From positions 1,896,501-1,960,500 of the forward strand of contig NZ_CP116902.1 of the NCBI RefSeq assembly GCF_028471905.1: a stretch of DNA of 64,000 nt, given 5' to 3'. Made by a program: the position numbers and the translations under genes. Source of the stretch: Aneurinibacillus uraniidurans. Lineage in GTDB: Bacteria > Bacillota > Bacilli > Aneurinibacillales > Aneurinibacillaceae. Under the pieces are notes generated by a model, which worked only from the letters and a program-made list of their open reading frames with translations, was not told the DNA's origin and did not search any database. This document shows, piece by piece, positions 53,405 through 62,662 of the stretch (positions within the stretch are counted from its first letter, which is position 1; every line of letters begins with the position of its first letter).

Positions 53405-55372
53405 GTGAAAAGTTTAAAAACTAGACTAATTACATTTATCTCATTTCTTCTATTTGGTGGGCTTGTTCTCTTAGCTGTAATCAGCTACTCAAGTGCGTCT
53501 TCTATTTTAAAACAAAGTCTTGAAAAAGAGGCGGAAACAGAAGCGGTTCGTTTAACTGAACAACTTGATGTATTTATCCAACAACAGAAAGCAGTCATTG
53601 CTTCTCTTGCAAAAGTAGCTGCCGAAAACTATGGCGATGAAAAAAAACAGCTAGCATTTGTCCAAAAGGCTAAAAAAGATTGGCCGGAATTCGAAACAGT
53701 TGTCTTTTCTCACGATTTAAGTGGTAAAAGAACAATAACAGATACAGGGCAGATTATCGATGTATCGAGCCGATCGTACATAAAATCTGTTTCAGAAGGA
53801 AAAACCGTCATTATGGACCCGGTGTATTCTAAAGTAACCGGCAAAGTCATTACCATTGTAGCTTCTCCGCTGATAAAAAACGGACAAGTTGTCGGTTTTA
53901 TTGCCGCAGGTATTCCAATAGAGGCAGCAACAGAAAAAGTGGCGCAGGCGAAATTTGGCGAAACAGGCTATGCAGGATTATTCGGCGTAACTGGTCAAAT
54001 CATTTGGCATCCAAAGAAAGAAATGATTGTAAAAGGGAATGTAGCCGACTTCAAAGTACCTGAGCTTATTAGCATTCATCAAGAGCTACAAAAAGGGAAA
54101 CACGGCATCTCATTCTATACGATATCCGGGAAAGAAAAACTTGCCGCCTATGCTGGTACACAAGATAAATGGGGAATCATTATCGGTGCCCCTCTCGATG
54201 AATTATACGCTCCGATTGATAAACTACGAAATGAATTGCTTATCATTACGCTGGTTGTCATCGTAATTGGCGCACTTATTATGTATCGTATCACCGGCAC
54301 GATTACAAGGCCGATTGAAAAACTGAATGAAGCCTTCTCTGTTCTCTCATCTGGTGATTTAACATATGAAGTGCATGTAAAAGGAAAAGATGAGCTCTCC
54401 CAACTATCGGTCCACTTCAACAAAACAAATCATACACTAAAGCAACTCATTCAAAGCATTTCCACCAATTCCAAACAGGTAGGGTCCTCAGCGCATACCT
54501 TCTTAACAAACATATCACAGGCCATACAAGGTTCAGAGCAAGTGGAAAAAACAATACATCAGGTAGCGAGTGGCGCCGAATCCCAGGCAATGAGTCTCGA
54601 GGAGAGTACGCGGGCTATTCAAGAGATGAGTAGCGGCATTCAACGCATCTCGGAAAGTGCAGCAAATGTGACTGATTCTTCACAGGAAGCGGTGAAAAAT
54701 GCTGCTGAGGGTCAGCATACGATTAAAAAAGCAACTCTTCAAATGGATAAAATCAGCATGGTAGCACAAGAATCTGCTGCTCTTGTAAAAGCATTAGGCG
54801 AGCGTTCGAATGAAATCAGCAGCATTACGACAGCGATTACGTCAATCTCCGCACAGACAAATTTGCTGGCCTTGAATGCAGCGATCGAAGCTGCACGTGC
54901 TGGTGAACAGGGGAAAGGGTTTGCTGTTGTAGCAGAGGAAGTAAGAAAATTAGCAGAGCAGTCTGGTGAATCTGCCAATCAGATTAGTACTTTGATCCAG
55001 GAAATACAAAATGAGACGGAAAACGTTGTAACTACGATGAACAAGGCAGTTGAAGAGGTTCAAGTGGGCATTGATGTGGTGAATCATGTAGGGGAAGCTT
55101 TCAATATGATTGTAAACTCTTCAGAAAAAGTTTCCGGCGAAATTCAGGAGGTGTCTGCCGCAACTGAGCAGATTTCCGCTGCCTCCCAAGAGGTACTCGC
55201 TTCTGTGGAAGAGTTAAACCGCATTTCCCATAAAGCGACTGATTATTCCAAAGAAGTAGCAGGTGTAACGGAAAAGCAGGTACGCATTATTAAGGAAATT
55301 GAAAACTCAGCTTTACAGTTACAACAAACATCTATTTCGTTAGAACAATCCATTAATGAGTTCAAGGTATAA
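53405..55372 (+). CDS. Methyl-accepting chemotaxis protein
   Basis: A chemoreceptor of about 655 residues. TM1 is at residues 6-30, a Cache-type sensor follows at about 35-275 ([34 protein letters not shown]), TM2 near 277-300, then HAMP, then the signalling domain with tip [20 protein letters not shown] and [20 protein letters not shown]. The GTG at 53405 is preferred because AAGGAGG lies only 2-3 nt before the alternative GTG at 53396. It is monocistronic. Confidence 0.93.
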   Translation: MKSLKTRLITFISFLLFGGLVLLAVISYSSASSILKQSLEKEAETEAVRLTEQLDVFIQQQKAVIASLAKVAAENYGDEKKQLAFVQKAKKDWPEFETVVFSHDLSGKRTITDTGQIIDVSSRSYIKSVSEGKTVIMDPVYSKVTGKVITIVASPLIKNGQVVGFIAAGIPIEAATEKVAQAKFGETGYAGLFGVTGQIIWHPKKEMIVKGNVADFKVPELISIHQELQKGKHGISFYTISGKEKLAAYAGTQDKWGIIIGAPLDELYAPIDKLRNELLIITLVVIVIGALIMYRITGTITRPIEKLNEAFSVLSSGDLTYEVHVKGKDELSQLSVHFNKTNHTLKQLIQSISTNSKQVGSSAHTFLTNISQAIQGSEQVEKTIHQVASGAESQAMSLEESTRAIQEMSSGIQRISESAANVTDSSQEAVKNAAEGQHTIKKATLQMDKISMVAQESAALVKALGERSNEISSITTAITSISAQTNLLALNAAIEAARAGEQGKGFAVVAEEVRKLAEQSGESANQISTLIQEIQNETENVVTTMNKAVEEVQVGIDVVNHVGEAFNMIVNSSEKVSGEIQEVSAATEQISAASQEVLASVEELNRISHKATDYSKEVAGVTEKQVRIIKEIENSALQLQQTSISLEQSINEFKV

Positions 55373-55451
55373 AAATGTAAAATTTTGTCCCTTTCTCTCT
55401 GAAAAAATGATAGGATGAGAAGATAGAAAAATAGAGAAAGAAGGACAGCAA

Positions 55452-56378
55452 GTGCAGAGGAAAAAATGGGGGAAATCTTGGGGAATCTGGATTTCCATTA
55501 CGGGGTTACTCCTGATCGCCCTTACAAATGTATGGGTAAATGGAGGAAAAGAAACATTCGCAAAAATGACAGAGAATATACTGGCAACGAAATCTCAGCC
55601 TGTATCACAGCCAGAACCTGAAAAAACGGAGGCTGCTGCGCTACCATCAACACAAGCAGGGACCAATTCAGTGCCAAACACACCTGAGTTAGTAAAGCCA
55701 CAGCCAGCCAAACAGACCGAAACTGCATCGGTACAGCCGACTGTCACACATCCTCCTATGGTAAAGCAGGCAGCCGGTATGGAACTGGGCAAGAAAATTA
55801 CTGAACTGCCGATTCCAGGTGAAAAGGTAGTGTATTTAACCTTCGATGACGGTCCTGGTCCGTACACAAAACAGATGGTAAACATTTTAAATGAAAACAA
55901 AATACAAGCTACCTTCTTCTGGATTGGTCAAAACTTTAAACCAGAATGGGCACCATATGCGAAGCAGATGCTCACACAGGGCCACCAAATCGGCGCCCAT
56001 TCCATGCGTCATGAGGCGATGGGCAAGAAAAGTAAAGAGTATCAAAAACAAGACCTGCTTATGACGGCTGCTCATATGGAAAAACTGATAGGCCAAAAAA
56101 TTATCTACTACCGCCCACCGTATGGCTCGATAAACGCTTCGAGTCTCCCTGTAACCAAAGAAGTCGGGGAGTACATGATTCTCTGGCAAGCGGATAGTCG
56201 TGACTGGGCATTAGCACATAACCCGCAGCAAATTCTCACCAACATCAAAAAAGAGATAAAACCAGGCGCTATTATTTTGATGCATGAGCGAGCACAAAGT
56301 TTACAAGTATTGCCGCAGGTGCTGGCCTATTTAAAGCAAAATGGCTATACGATTCGTACGTTACCACCAGGAAAATAA
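55452..56378 (+). CDS. Polysaccharide deacetylase, membrane-anchored
   Basis: A 308-residue NodB-type deacetylase. One N-terminal hydrophobic anchor (WGIWISITGLLLIALTNVWV) is followed by a long P/T/Q/E-rich linker (about 45-115), then the catalytic domain. Motif 1 is TFDDGPGP, motif 2 is HSMRHEAM (H-S-x-x-H), motif 3 is YRPPYGSIN, and motif 4/5 includes WQADSRDW and ILMHER. It probably deacetylates peptidoglycan or another wall polysaccharide outside the membrane. The start is a GTG at 55452 after AGAAGGA. Confidence 0.93.
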   Translation: MQRKKWGKSWGIWISITGLLLIALTNVWVNGGKETFAKMTENILATKSQPVSQPEPEKTEAAALPSTQAGTNSVPNTPELVKPQPAKQTETASVQPTVTHPPMVKQAAGMELGKKITELPIPGEKVVYLTFDDGPGPYTKQMVNILNENKIQATFFWIGQNFKPEWAPYAKQMLTQGHQIGAHSMRHEAMGKKSKEYQKQDLLMTAAHMEKLIGQKIIYYRPPYGSINASSLPVTKEVGEYMILWQADSRDWALAHNPQQILTNIKKEIKPGAIILMHERAQSLQVLPQVLAYLKQNGYTIRTLPPGK

Positions 56379-56401
56379 TGCAATACAGAATCATAAAAAA
56401 T

Positions 56402-56433
56402 CGGGATGAATGCATTCATCCCGGCTTTTTTTT
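56402..56433 (+). terminator. Terminator after the deacetylase gene
   Basis: Perfect 11-bp stem CGGGATGAATG / CATTCATCCCG followed by eight T. Confidence 0.92.
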
Positions 56434-56483
56434 GCTAGAATAGAGGAGACAAAAAATATAGATAATTACAACAGAGGTGTAAG

Positions 56484-56915
56484 ATGATAACGATTACAAT
56501 CCAGGAACTGTGTACCGAAGAGGAAGTTGTACGGATTTTCCCGCTTATGAAAGACTTGCGTCCGTATCTAGAAGAAGATCGCTTCCGCGAAATCTGGCGT
56601 GCGATGCAGCCAGATGGCTACCGCATTTATGCGATGTACGATGGGGAAGAAATTGTCGCATTTACGGGCATTCAAATCCGAACGAATATGTATTATTTCC
56701 GTCATGTATTCGTACATGAGCTCGTTACACGGGCAGATATTCGCTCAAAAGGGTACGGCGAGAAACTGCTTACATTTGTACATGAATGGGGCCGCGAGCA
56801 TGACTGTGTAACAGTGGCACTTGAATCTGCTCTAACACGAGTAGATGCACATCGATTCTATGAAGAAAAGATGGACTATGATAAGTTTTGTTATTCATTT
56901 AAAAAGTCATTATAA
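56484..56915 (+). CDS. GNAT-family N-acetyltransferase
   Basis: A 143-residue GNAT enzyme. The acetyl-CoA region is VHELVTRADIRSKGYGEKLL (R-S-K-G-Y-G loop), followed by ALESALTRVDAHRFYEEKMDY. The N-terminal half has FPLMKDLRPYLEEDRFREIW. The acceptor is unknown. AGAGGTG precedes the ATG. It is between two strong terminators, so transcribed alone. Confidence 0.9.
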   Translation: MITITIQELCTEEEVVRIFPLMKDLRPYLEEDRFREIWRAMQPDGYRIYAMYDGEEIVAFTGIQIRTNMYYFRHVFVHELVTRADIRSKGYGEKLLTFVHEWGREHDCVTVALESALTRVDAHRFYEEKMDYDKFCYSFKKSL

Positions 56916-56940
56916 CGGAATATCCGCATTGTAACACGTA

Positions 56941-56990
56941 AAGCCTGTTCATGGTTGTCCATTAAACCGTGAACAGGCTTTGTTATTATT
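56941..56990. terminator. Bidirectional terminator between GNAT and MocR genes
   Basis: Stem AAGCCTGTTCA / TGAACAGGCTT, extended by GG/CC, between convergent genes. Confidence 0.85.
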
Positions 56991-57022
56991 TCATCATTGG
57001 ACTATCCTTGCGTAAAAGAAGA

Positions 57023-58447
57023 TTACGAAGTATAAAATGGCAGCCACGCTGCATGTAGACGTTCAATTCCTTGGACAATCTCTTGTAACGACAATCCACC
57101 AAATCCAAGAAGAATAAGAGGCGGATATTCTTTAGGGCAGCTACACCAATCATTTGCTGTACTGTACACTTTTACCCCCGATTCTTCTGCTATTTTTACT
57201 AACTCCTCCACATGTATGCCGCTATGCACTTTCATCACGATATGTAGACCTGCGTCTTGTCCCGTTATCGTTACGTTTCCCTGCATCACGTTTTTAATCG
57301 TCTGCAATAAAACATCATGCTTTTTTTGATAAACCTTCCTCATTCTCCGGATATGCCGCTCCCATTCTCCACTTTCCATAAATAGCTGTAACGTATTTTG
57401 ATGCAGCCTAGAAGCTGTTTGGTCATTCGTGAGCAGGTTTTTGTGATATACATTCAGCAGACGTTCGGGAAGTACCATGTAGCTTATTCGAATAGCTGGC
57501 ATAAGTGATTTCGAGAACGTTCCGATATATACGACATTGCCATGCGCATCCAATCCTTGAAGGGATGGAATTGGTCTGCCATGATAGCGAAACTCGCCGT
57601 CATAGTCGTCCTCAATAATTAAACTTCCGTTTTCTTCTGCCCAGTGCAATAGCTTCATTCGTTTGGCAATCGGCATTACCATCCCGAGCGGATATTGATG
57701 CGAAGGGGTAATGTACACAACTTTTGCCTTGCTTCGGACAAGTTCATCGATGGCAATTCCGTCTTCTTCAAGGGGGATCGGTTTGATCGAAAATCCAAGC
57801 TGTTGAAACATCGTTCGCACCCCGTGATAGCCTGGTTCTTCCATGGCAATTGGGTTCCCATCCAAACCGATAAGCTGGCATAAAAGTCGAATCATCGTTT
57901 GTGTTCCAGCGCCAATCACAAGTTGTTCCTCCGAACAATTCACCGCTCGTGCCTGTCGAAGATACTGAGAAAGCGCTCGCCGGAGTCCTATTTCACCCTG
58001 ACGATCCCCATAAGAAAGCAGCTGTTTTTGCTCAAGGTTCATACTTTGATTGGAACACATCCGCCATTTATCATACGGGAAATGATCGACATCAATTTTT
58101 GACATATAAAAATCATACCGAATCGGTTTTGGCTTACGATTCGAATCTCTGTTTGGAGATGGGGAGGAATATGAAGCAGGCGGATGCTCAAACGACTCGC
58201 TCGCCATGTCCACGACATAAAATCCGCTTCGCTCTTTACTTTCAATGTATCCTTCTGCGAGCAGCTGCTGATAGGCCACCTGGATGGTTGTCTTGCTGAT
58301 GTGTAAAAAATGAGCAAGCTGACGAATGGATGGAAGACGTGTAGAAGACGGTATTCTCCCTGTCTGAATCTCTTCCTTTATATATTGATAGAGTTGTATA
58401 TACAATGGCTCTTTTGCTGCTTCATCCAAATTCGGGCTAATATCCAT
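57023..58447 (-). CDS. MocR-family regulator (PdxR-like)
   Basis: A 474-residue fusion. The GntR winged helix is at about residues 10-80 (STRLPSIRQLAHFLHISKTT, then GYIESKERSGFYV). The aminotransferase-fold domain has TPSHQYPLGMVMP, EDDYDGEFRYHGRPI and the PLP-lysine segment GTFSKSLMPAIRISYMV. The ATG at 58447 follows GGGAGCGG; the ATG at 58462 overlaps it. It is divergent from a GNAT gene 125 bp away, which is its likely target. Confidence 0.9.
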   Translation of the reverse strand: MDISPNLDEAAKEPLYIQLYQYIKEEIQTGRIPSSTRLPSIRQLAHFLHISKTTIQVAYQQLLAEGYIESKERSGFYVVDMASESFEHPPASYSSPSPNRDSNRKPKPIRYDFYMSKIDVDHFPYDKWRMCSNQSMNLEQKQLLSYGDRQGEIGLRRALSQYLRQARAVNCSEEQLVIGAGTQTMIRLLCQLIGLDGNPIAMEEPGYHGVRTMFQQLGFSIKPIPLEEDGIAIDELVRSKAKVVYITPSHQYPLGMVMPIAKRMKLLHWAEENGSLIIEDDYDGEFRYHGRPIPSLQGLDAHGNVVYIGTFSKSLMPAIRISYMVLPERLLNVYHKNLLTNDQTASRLHQNTLQLFMESGEWERHIRRMRKVYQKKHDVLLQTIKNVMQGNVTITGQDAGLHIVMKVHSGIHVEELVKIAEESGVKVYSTANDWCSCPKEYPPLILLGFGGLSLQEIVQGIERLHAAWLPFYTS

Positions 58448-58571
58448 TCTATCCGCTCCCATCTGTACTGGTTTGTTTATGAAAAACTGTATCTTTTTTA
58501 GTTGTCAATTTTCCTTCTATAATAAACCATAGTCTTTATGACTCACAACTTTAATACAGGAGGGACTACGC

Positions 58572-59015
58572 ATGTCTATTACAGTACGACCAGTCGAGCA
58601 AGGCGATAAGCAGGAAGTCATTTCGTTAATGTATGAATACATTGTAGACTTCTATCAAAGACCTCGCCCATCTATCGATAAGGTACATTCCTTATTCGAC
58701 ACGTTGCTTGAAAACCAATTAGGAATCCAGTTTATCGCAAAGCAAGGAGGAAAGGCGGTAGGATTCGCCACGTTATACTTTACATTCAGTACAACACGAG
58801 CTGATAAAATAACAGTCATGAATGATCTTTATGTCGTGGAAGAAGCGAGGGGAGCGGGTGCGGCTCAGGAACTGTTTCAAGCATGCGAAACATTTACAAA
58901 AGATAATGGGTACGTCTGTATGTCGTGGATAACAGCTGCAGACAATTATCGTGCGCAACGCTTTTATGAAAAGATGGGTGGAGTTCGCGGAGATTGGCTG
59001 AATTATTCCATTTAA
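58572..59015 (+). CDS. GNAT-family N-acetyltransferase
   Basis: A 147-residue GNAT enzyme. It opens SITVRPVEQGDKQEVISLMY. The acetyl-CoA region is MNDLYVVEEARGAGAAQELF (R-G-A-G-A loop), followed by WITAADNYRAQRFYEKMGG. It is of the common diamine/amino-acid acetyltransferase style, but the substrate is unknown. CAGGAGG precedes the ATG. The divergent MocR regulator probably controls it. Confidence 0.9.
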   Translation: MSITVRPVEQGDKQEVISLMYEYIVDFYQRPRPSIDKVHSLFDTLLENQLGIQFIAKQGGKAVGFATLYFTFSTTRADKITVMNDLYVVEEARGAGAAQELFQACETFTKDNGYVCMSWITAADNYRAQRFYEKMGGVRGDWLNYSI

Positions 59016-59050
59016 GTGGTCGCAGTTCTTAATTAAATAAAAGAAGGATA

Positions 59051-59081
59051 AAAACCCGTCCATTAAGACGGGTTTTATATT
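59051..59081 (+). terminator. Terminator after the GNAT gene
   Basis: Stem AAAACCCGTC / GACGGGTTTT followed by a T-rich stretch. Confidence 0.85.
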
Positions 59082-59126
59082 TGTCGAATTCTTGCTACAT
59101 GGAGGTCTTTTTCTATGATAGAATTC

Positions 59127-59159
59127 TAAGTATCGATAATTTATTATTATCGATACTTA
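59127..59159. repeat. lox-like inverted repeat, candidate recombinase target
   Basis: Fully complementary 14-bp arms TAAGTATCGATAAT (59127-59140) and ATTATCGATACTTA (59146-59159) flank five bases. Read another way it is 13-bp arms around a 7-bp core TTTATTA. The size and plan match a tyrosine-recombinase core site (two inverted arm sites around a 6-8 bp spacer). It ends 27 bp before the recombinase start codon. No T run follows, so it is not a typical terminator. Confidence 0.55.
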
Positions 59160-59186
59160 TCTAAAAAGCACGAAAGAAGGGGAATC

Positions 59187-60158
59187 ATGGCTCATTCATC
59201 ACCTAGCGTGCGGTCTTCTACTACTCTTGTAGATACAAAACTCCAGCAACTCATTCAGGACGCTCGCTCGCATATCGATCACGCTCGGTCCGATAATACA
59301 CGACGGGCGTATGCTTCCGACTGGCGCAGCTTCGAAAACTGGTGTGCAGCCTATGAACTGGTTTCGCTTCCGGCAGAGGCAGCCACTGTCATTTTGTACA
59401 TAACAGACCTGGCGAACGATGGGTACAAGTTCAGCACAATCCGGCGCCATGTGTCTTCGATTTCGATTCGACATAAACTCATGCAGCATCCATCTCCTGC
59501 ACGCGACATTCATGTCATCGCCGCTCTCGATGGTATCGCCCGCAAAATCGGGAAAATGAGCACGCCAAAGAGAGCGGCCGAACTTGACTACATCGCAATG
59601 ATGGTTGATGCGATTGATACGAGTCGCTTACTTGGCTTGCGTGATAAAGCGATGATCCTACTAGGATTCGCTACAGCATCACGTCGCTCCGAACTAGTCA
59701 ACCTAACTACGAAAGATATTGAACGGAAGGCACGGGGAATTGTCGTCACGATTCATGCACATAAAACAAACGAAATTTTACGCAAGGGGATTGTTGCGGT
59801 TCATAGCGACTACTGCCCGATTCGGGCACTTGATGAGTGGATCGAGGCAGCGGGGATTACATCCGGCCCGTTGTTCCGGGCTGTGAATCGGTATGGTCAT
59901 GTAGCAGACAAAGCCCTTACATCACAAGTCGTTGCTAAAGTTGTGAAGCGTGCAGCAGAGGCAGCGGGTCTGAATCCAGATGAGTTCGCCGGGCATAGCC
60001 TGCGTTCCGGTATCGTCACGACATCCGGACAAAAAGGCTTCAATATTCAGGCTGGTATGAAACAAACCGGGCATAAAACGCCTGGGATGGTGATGCGCTA
60101 TCAGCAGGAAGGACAAATTTTTGATAACAATATCTCTAGTATGCTAGGGGATTTGTGA
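59187..60158 (+). CDS. Tyrosine recombinase (Cre/XerD-like)
   Basis: A 323-residue tyrosine recombinase. The core-binding domain is about residues 15-125 (ARSDNTRRAYASDWRSFENW). In the catalytic domain I assign Arg166 (ATASRRSELV), Lys193 (HAHKTNE), His270-x-x-Arg273 (GHSLRSG), His296 (TGHKTPG) and the nucleophile Tyr305 (MVMRYQQEG). It is intact. The organisation resembles phage/plasmid Cre-type enzymes more than chromosomal XerC/D. AAAGAAGGGG precedes the ATG. A lox-like inverted repeat lies just upstream and a McrBC-like module just downstream, which suggests a mobile defence element. Confidence 0.9.
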   Translation: MAHSSPSVRSSTTLVDTKLQQLIQDARSHIDHARSDNTRRAYASDWRSFENWCAAYELVSLPAEAATVILYITDLANDGYKFSTIRRHVSSISIRHKLMQHPSPARDIHVIAALDGIARKIGKMSTPKRAAELDYIAMMVDAIDTSRLLGLRDKAMILLGFATASRRSELVNLTTKDIERKARGIVVTIHAHKTNEILRKGIVAVHSDYCPIRALDEWIEAAGITSGPLFRAVNRYGHVADKALTSQVVAKVVKRAAEAAGLNPDEFAGHSLRSGIVTTSGQKGFNIQAGMKQTGHKTPGMVMRYQQEGQIFDNNISSMLGDL

Positions 60159-60339
60159 AATATAATCATAAGAGATTGTGAATACAAACCGATGTCAAAG
60201 AAGTGCTGCAAGTATCGTGATTTCAGCGTGTTTCCGCCTGAAGCGTTTGAGTAGGAATAACGAGAAAGTGATTATAGGGCAGCCAGATAAGCGATTGAGC
60301 CTGAGATGATAAGATAATTACACTAAATAAAAGGATAAG

Positions 60340-60368
60340 CCTGCACTAAATACTGTGCAGGTTTTTTT
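60340..60368 (+). terminator. Terminator between recombinase and McrB-like gene
   Basis: Stem CCTGCAC / GTGCAGG with an 8-nt loop and seven T. The preceding 60159-60339 shows no gene, though AAGTATCG at 60212 resembles one arm end of the lox-like repeat. Confidence 0.85.
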
Positions 60369-60424
60369 GTTGTGGTAAAATTATGAAATGTATTAATCGT
60401 ATATAAAGGGGGAGCCAAGTAATC

Positions 60425-62662
60425 ATGATTCAGGCAGATAATGTCCAGGCTTTATTCGATTTAGAGTCACCATCAGAGCGTTGTGAGCGTGTGTTAAATG
60501 AAGTGCAACCAAAATTAAGGGGAATTCTTGATTTATTTAAGGAACGATATAGAGGATTATATCCCGAACTCAATCATTATGAAGTTCATACATATGAGTC
60601 TACTTTAAGAACTACAATGTATACTGCACGAGATCCTGAAATTGCTCAAAGTATACTTAGCAGAGGCAAAAAAGCATTTGTTCGATTACAAAAAAGCTTC
60701 GAATACGGAGATCCTGTTTCTTTACTACAAATTGAATTTAACGGAATAGAAAAGTTGATTCAAATTAAAATTGAATCAACTTTTTATCCATTATGGATGG
60801 GAGTAAAGGAAAATACTTTATCAGATATAATAGGGTCTTTAGGCGAAGACATTAAAGTTATGGTACAAGATCCAAATTTTCATGAGTTTGAAGTAAGGGA
60901 TTGTATAAACGAGATAAAAAACTATATTGAGAAAAAAAAGCAACCTTATTTTTCTTTTGGGGTGAGTATTCCATTAGAAGGTGAGATTAGTGAAGAATTT
61001 TTGGTTGAAAAGATTTGTTCAGTATGGGATAAGCTAGAAGATTTACGTAATTTTTTATTGGCAGATGCCGAAATCCACAGTAAAACTATTCATGTTATTG
61101 AACAGTTAAAAAGCCATGAAGGTAGTTACGAGGTTAGTTTATATAATCATAAATATGAAATCGAGTACCATAAGGCAGAAAAACCCAAACCCCATTTTCA
61201 CAGGCAGAAGTTCTCACTTTATGATAATGGTCAACTTATAGAGAAAGGACAAATTTTTTATTATTTGAATGTAGGAAAGTATCATCCCCATGAAGTTTTA
61301 TCTGTGATCATTAGTGGGCATGAGTATATTTTTACCGGCTTCAGACCATTAGTTCAAAGTGAACAATACCGTTGGGAAGTTAGTAAATTGTTCGCGATGA
61401 AGAATACAAACAATCATGAACTATTACAAAAAGCCATGACATCATTAAATGAGAATGGGATAGAAGCAGAAAACGGAAAGTACTATTTAGGAACGTATGA
61501 TAATGTAAAGAATTTCTTTGTTGAAAAAGTGGAAGATGTAAAAGAAAAGATTGCCAAAGCAGCACTTATATTTGCTGACGTGAGTGGAAGAAGACCATTA
61601 CCACGCGTGGATTTAATTCCAGTGATAGATAATAGCGGGTACCTAGATGATGAGTATGAAGGGCAATTGCTTACCAGCAACTTTGATTTGTTAAGCATTC
61701 TTGAAATTATTGGAGATAGCGGTTTTACTTTCTCAAAAGATATCATTCGAGACTTTCATTTAAGCTTAACTTCCCTTGATGATAAACATTTTGTTATTTT
61801 AAATGGCATATCAGGCACTGGAAAAACACAGCTTTGTCGCCTCTATGCAAACGCTGTTTATGGGCTTGACTATGAAGCAGAAAATCCTTATTTGTGTGTT
61901 ATTCCTGTAAGACCTGATTGGATGGAATCTACTGCTTTATTTGGGTATTATAGTTCATTTGAAAAAAGATATGTTGTAACGGAGTTTCTTGAAATTGTTT
62001 TACGGGCATTGAAGGAACGGGAAAAACCGCATTTTGTAATACTGGATGAAATGAATCTTGCTCGGGTGGAATATTATCTGAGTGATTATCTAAGTGCGGT
62101 TGAATCTAGGAAGCCAATTTGCCTTCATTCACAAGATAATGTGGCTGACGTTCCAAAAACAATTGAAATTCCTCCTAACTTGTACGTTATTGGAACAATA
62201 AATGTAGATGAAACAACACATAGTATTTCAGATAAAGTATTGGACCGTGCATTTGTTATGACTCTGTCAGATGTTGATTTCCAAAGGTTTTGGGGAAGTT
62301 TGGAGAATGATATTCAGGACGTACTTGATAGAGAATTTGAAATGCTATTGTCTGTTCACCAGAAGTTATTAAAATATGATTTACATTTTGGTTATCGGAC
62401 AATGTATGAAATGATAATGAAATTATATAGAAATCGGCAATTACCTGAAGATATACAGATGGAACAAATGAAGGCAGTTGATCGTGTCGTGAGTGAAAAG
62501 GTACTGCCTAAATTGCGTGGAGATGACAGGATCATGCCGCTATTAGAAGAACTATCTCAATGGTGTACCGAGCAATTAGGGATAGAAGCAGAATCGCTAC
62601 GGCATCTGGTACGCATGAAGGGAGAACTCGAACGATATGGGGCTACGCAATTCTGGCGTTAA
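60425..62662 (+). CDS. McrB-like AAA+ GTPase of a restriction system
   Basis: A 745-residue protein. The C-terminal part is a McrB-type AAA+ domain: Walker A GISGTGKT (461-468), Walker B with Asp541-Glu542 in VILDEMNLARVEYYLSDYLS, and the McrB signature GTINVDETTHSISDKVLDRA near 590-610. The 450-residue N-terminal region has no domain I recognise; it is charged and partly helical and may be the DNA- or target-recognition part. The ATG at 60425 follows GGGGGAGCC. The nuclease gene starts inside its 3' end, 26 nt before the stop, so the two are translationally coupled. Confidence 0.9.
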   Translation: MIQADNVQALFDLESPSERCERVLNEVQPKLRGILDLFKERYRGLYPELNHYEVHTYESTLRTTMYTARDPEIAQSILSRGKKAFVRLQKSFEYGDPVSLLQIEFNGIEKLIQIKIESTFYPLWMGVKENTLSDIIGSLGEDIKVMVQDPNFHEFEVRDCINEIKNYIEKKKQPYFSFGVSIPLEGEISEEFLVEKICSVWDKLEDLRNFLLADAEIHSKTIHVIEQLKSHEGSYEVSLYNHKYEIEYHKAEKPKPHFHRQKFSLYDNGQLIEKGQIFYYLNVGKYHPHEVLSVIISGHEYIFTGFRPLVQSEQYRWEVSKLFAMKNTNNHELLQKAMTSLNENGIEAENGKYYLGTYDNVKNFFVEKVEDVKEKIAKAALIFADVSGRRPLPRVDLIPVIDNSGYLDDEYEGQLLTSNFDLLSILEIIGDSGFTFSKDIIRDFHLSLTSLDDKHFVILNGISGTGKTQLCRLYANAVYGLDYEAENPYLCVIPVRPDWMESTALFGYYSSFEKRYVVTEFLEIVLRALKEREKPHFVILDEMNLARVEYYLSDYLSAVESRKPICLHSQDNVADVPKTIEIPPNLYVIGTINVDETTHSISDKVLDRAFVMTLSDVDFQRFWGSLENDIQDVLDREFEMLLSVHQKLLKYDLHFGYRTMYEMIMKLYRNRQLPEDIQMEQMKAVDRVVSEKVLPKLRGDDRIMPLLEELSQWCTEQLGIEAESLRHLVRMKGELERYGATQFWR

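Noticed and set aside
60209-60224. AAGTATCG followed by TGATTT as a second lox-like arm after the recombinase
   Set aside because: Only eight bases match one arm and there is no inverted partner, so chance is a sufficient explanation.
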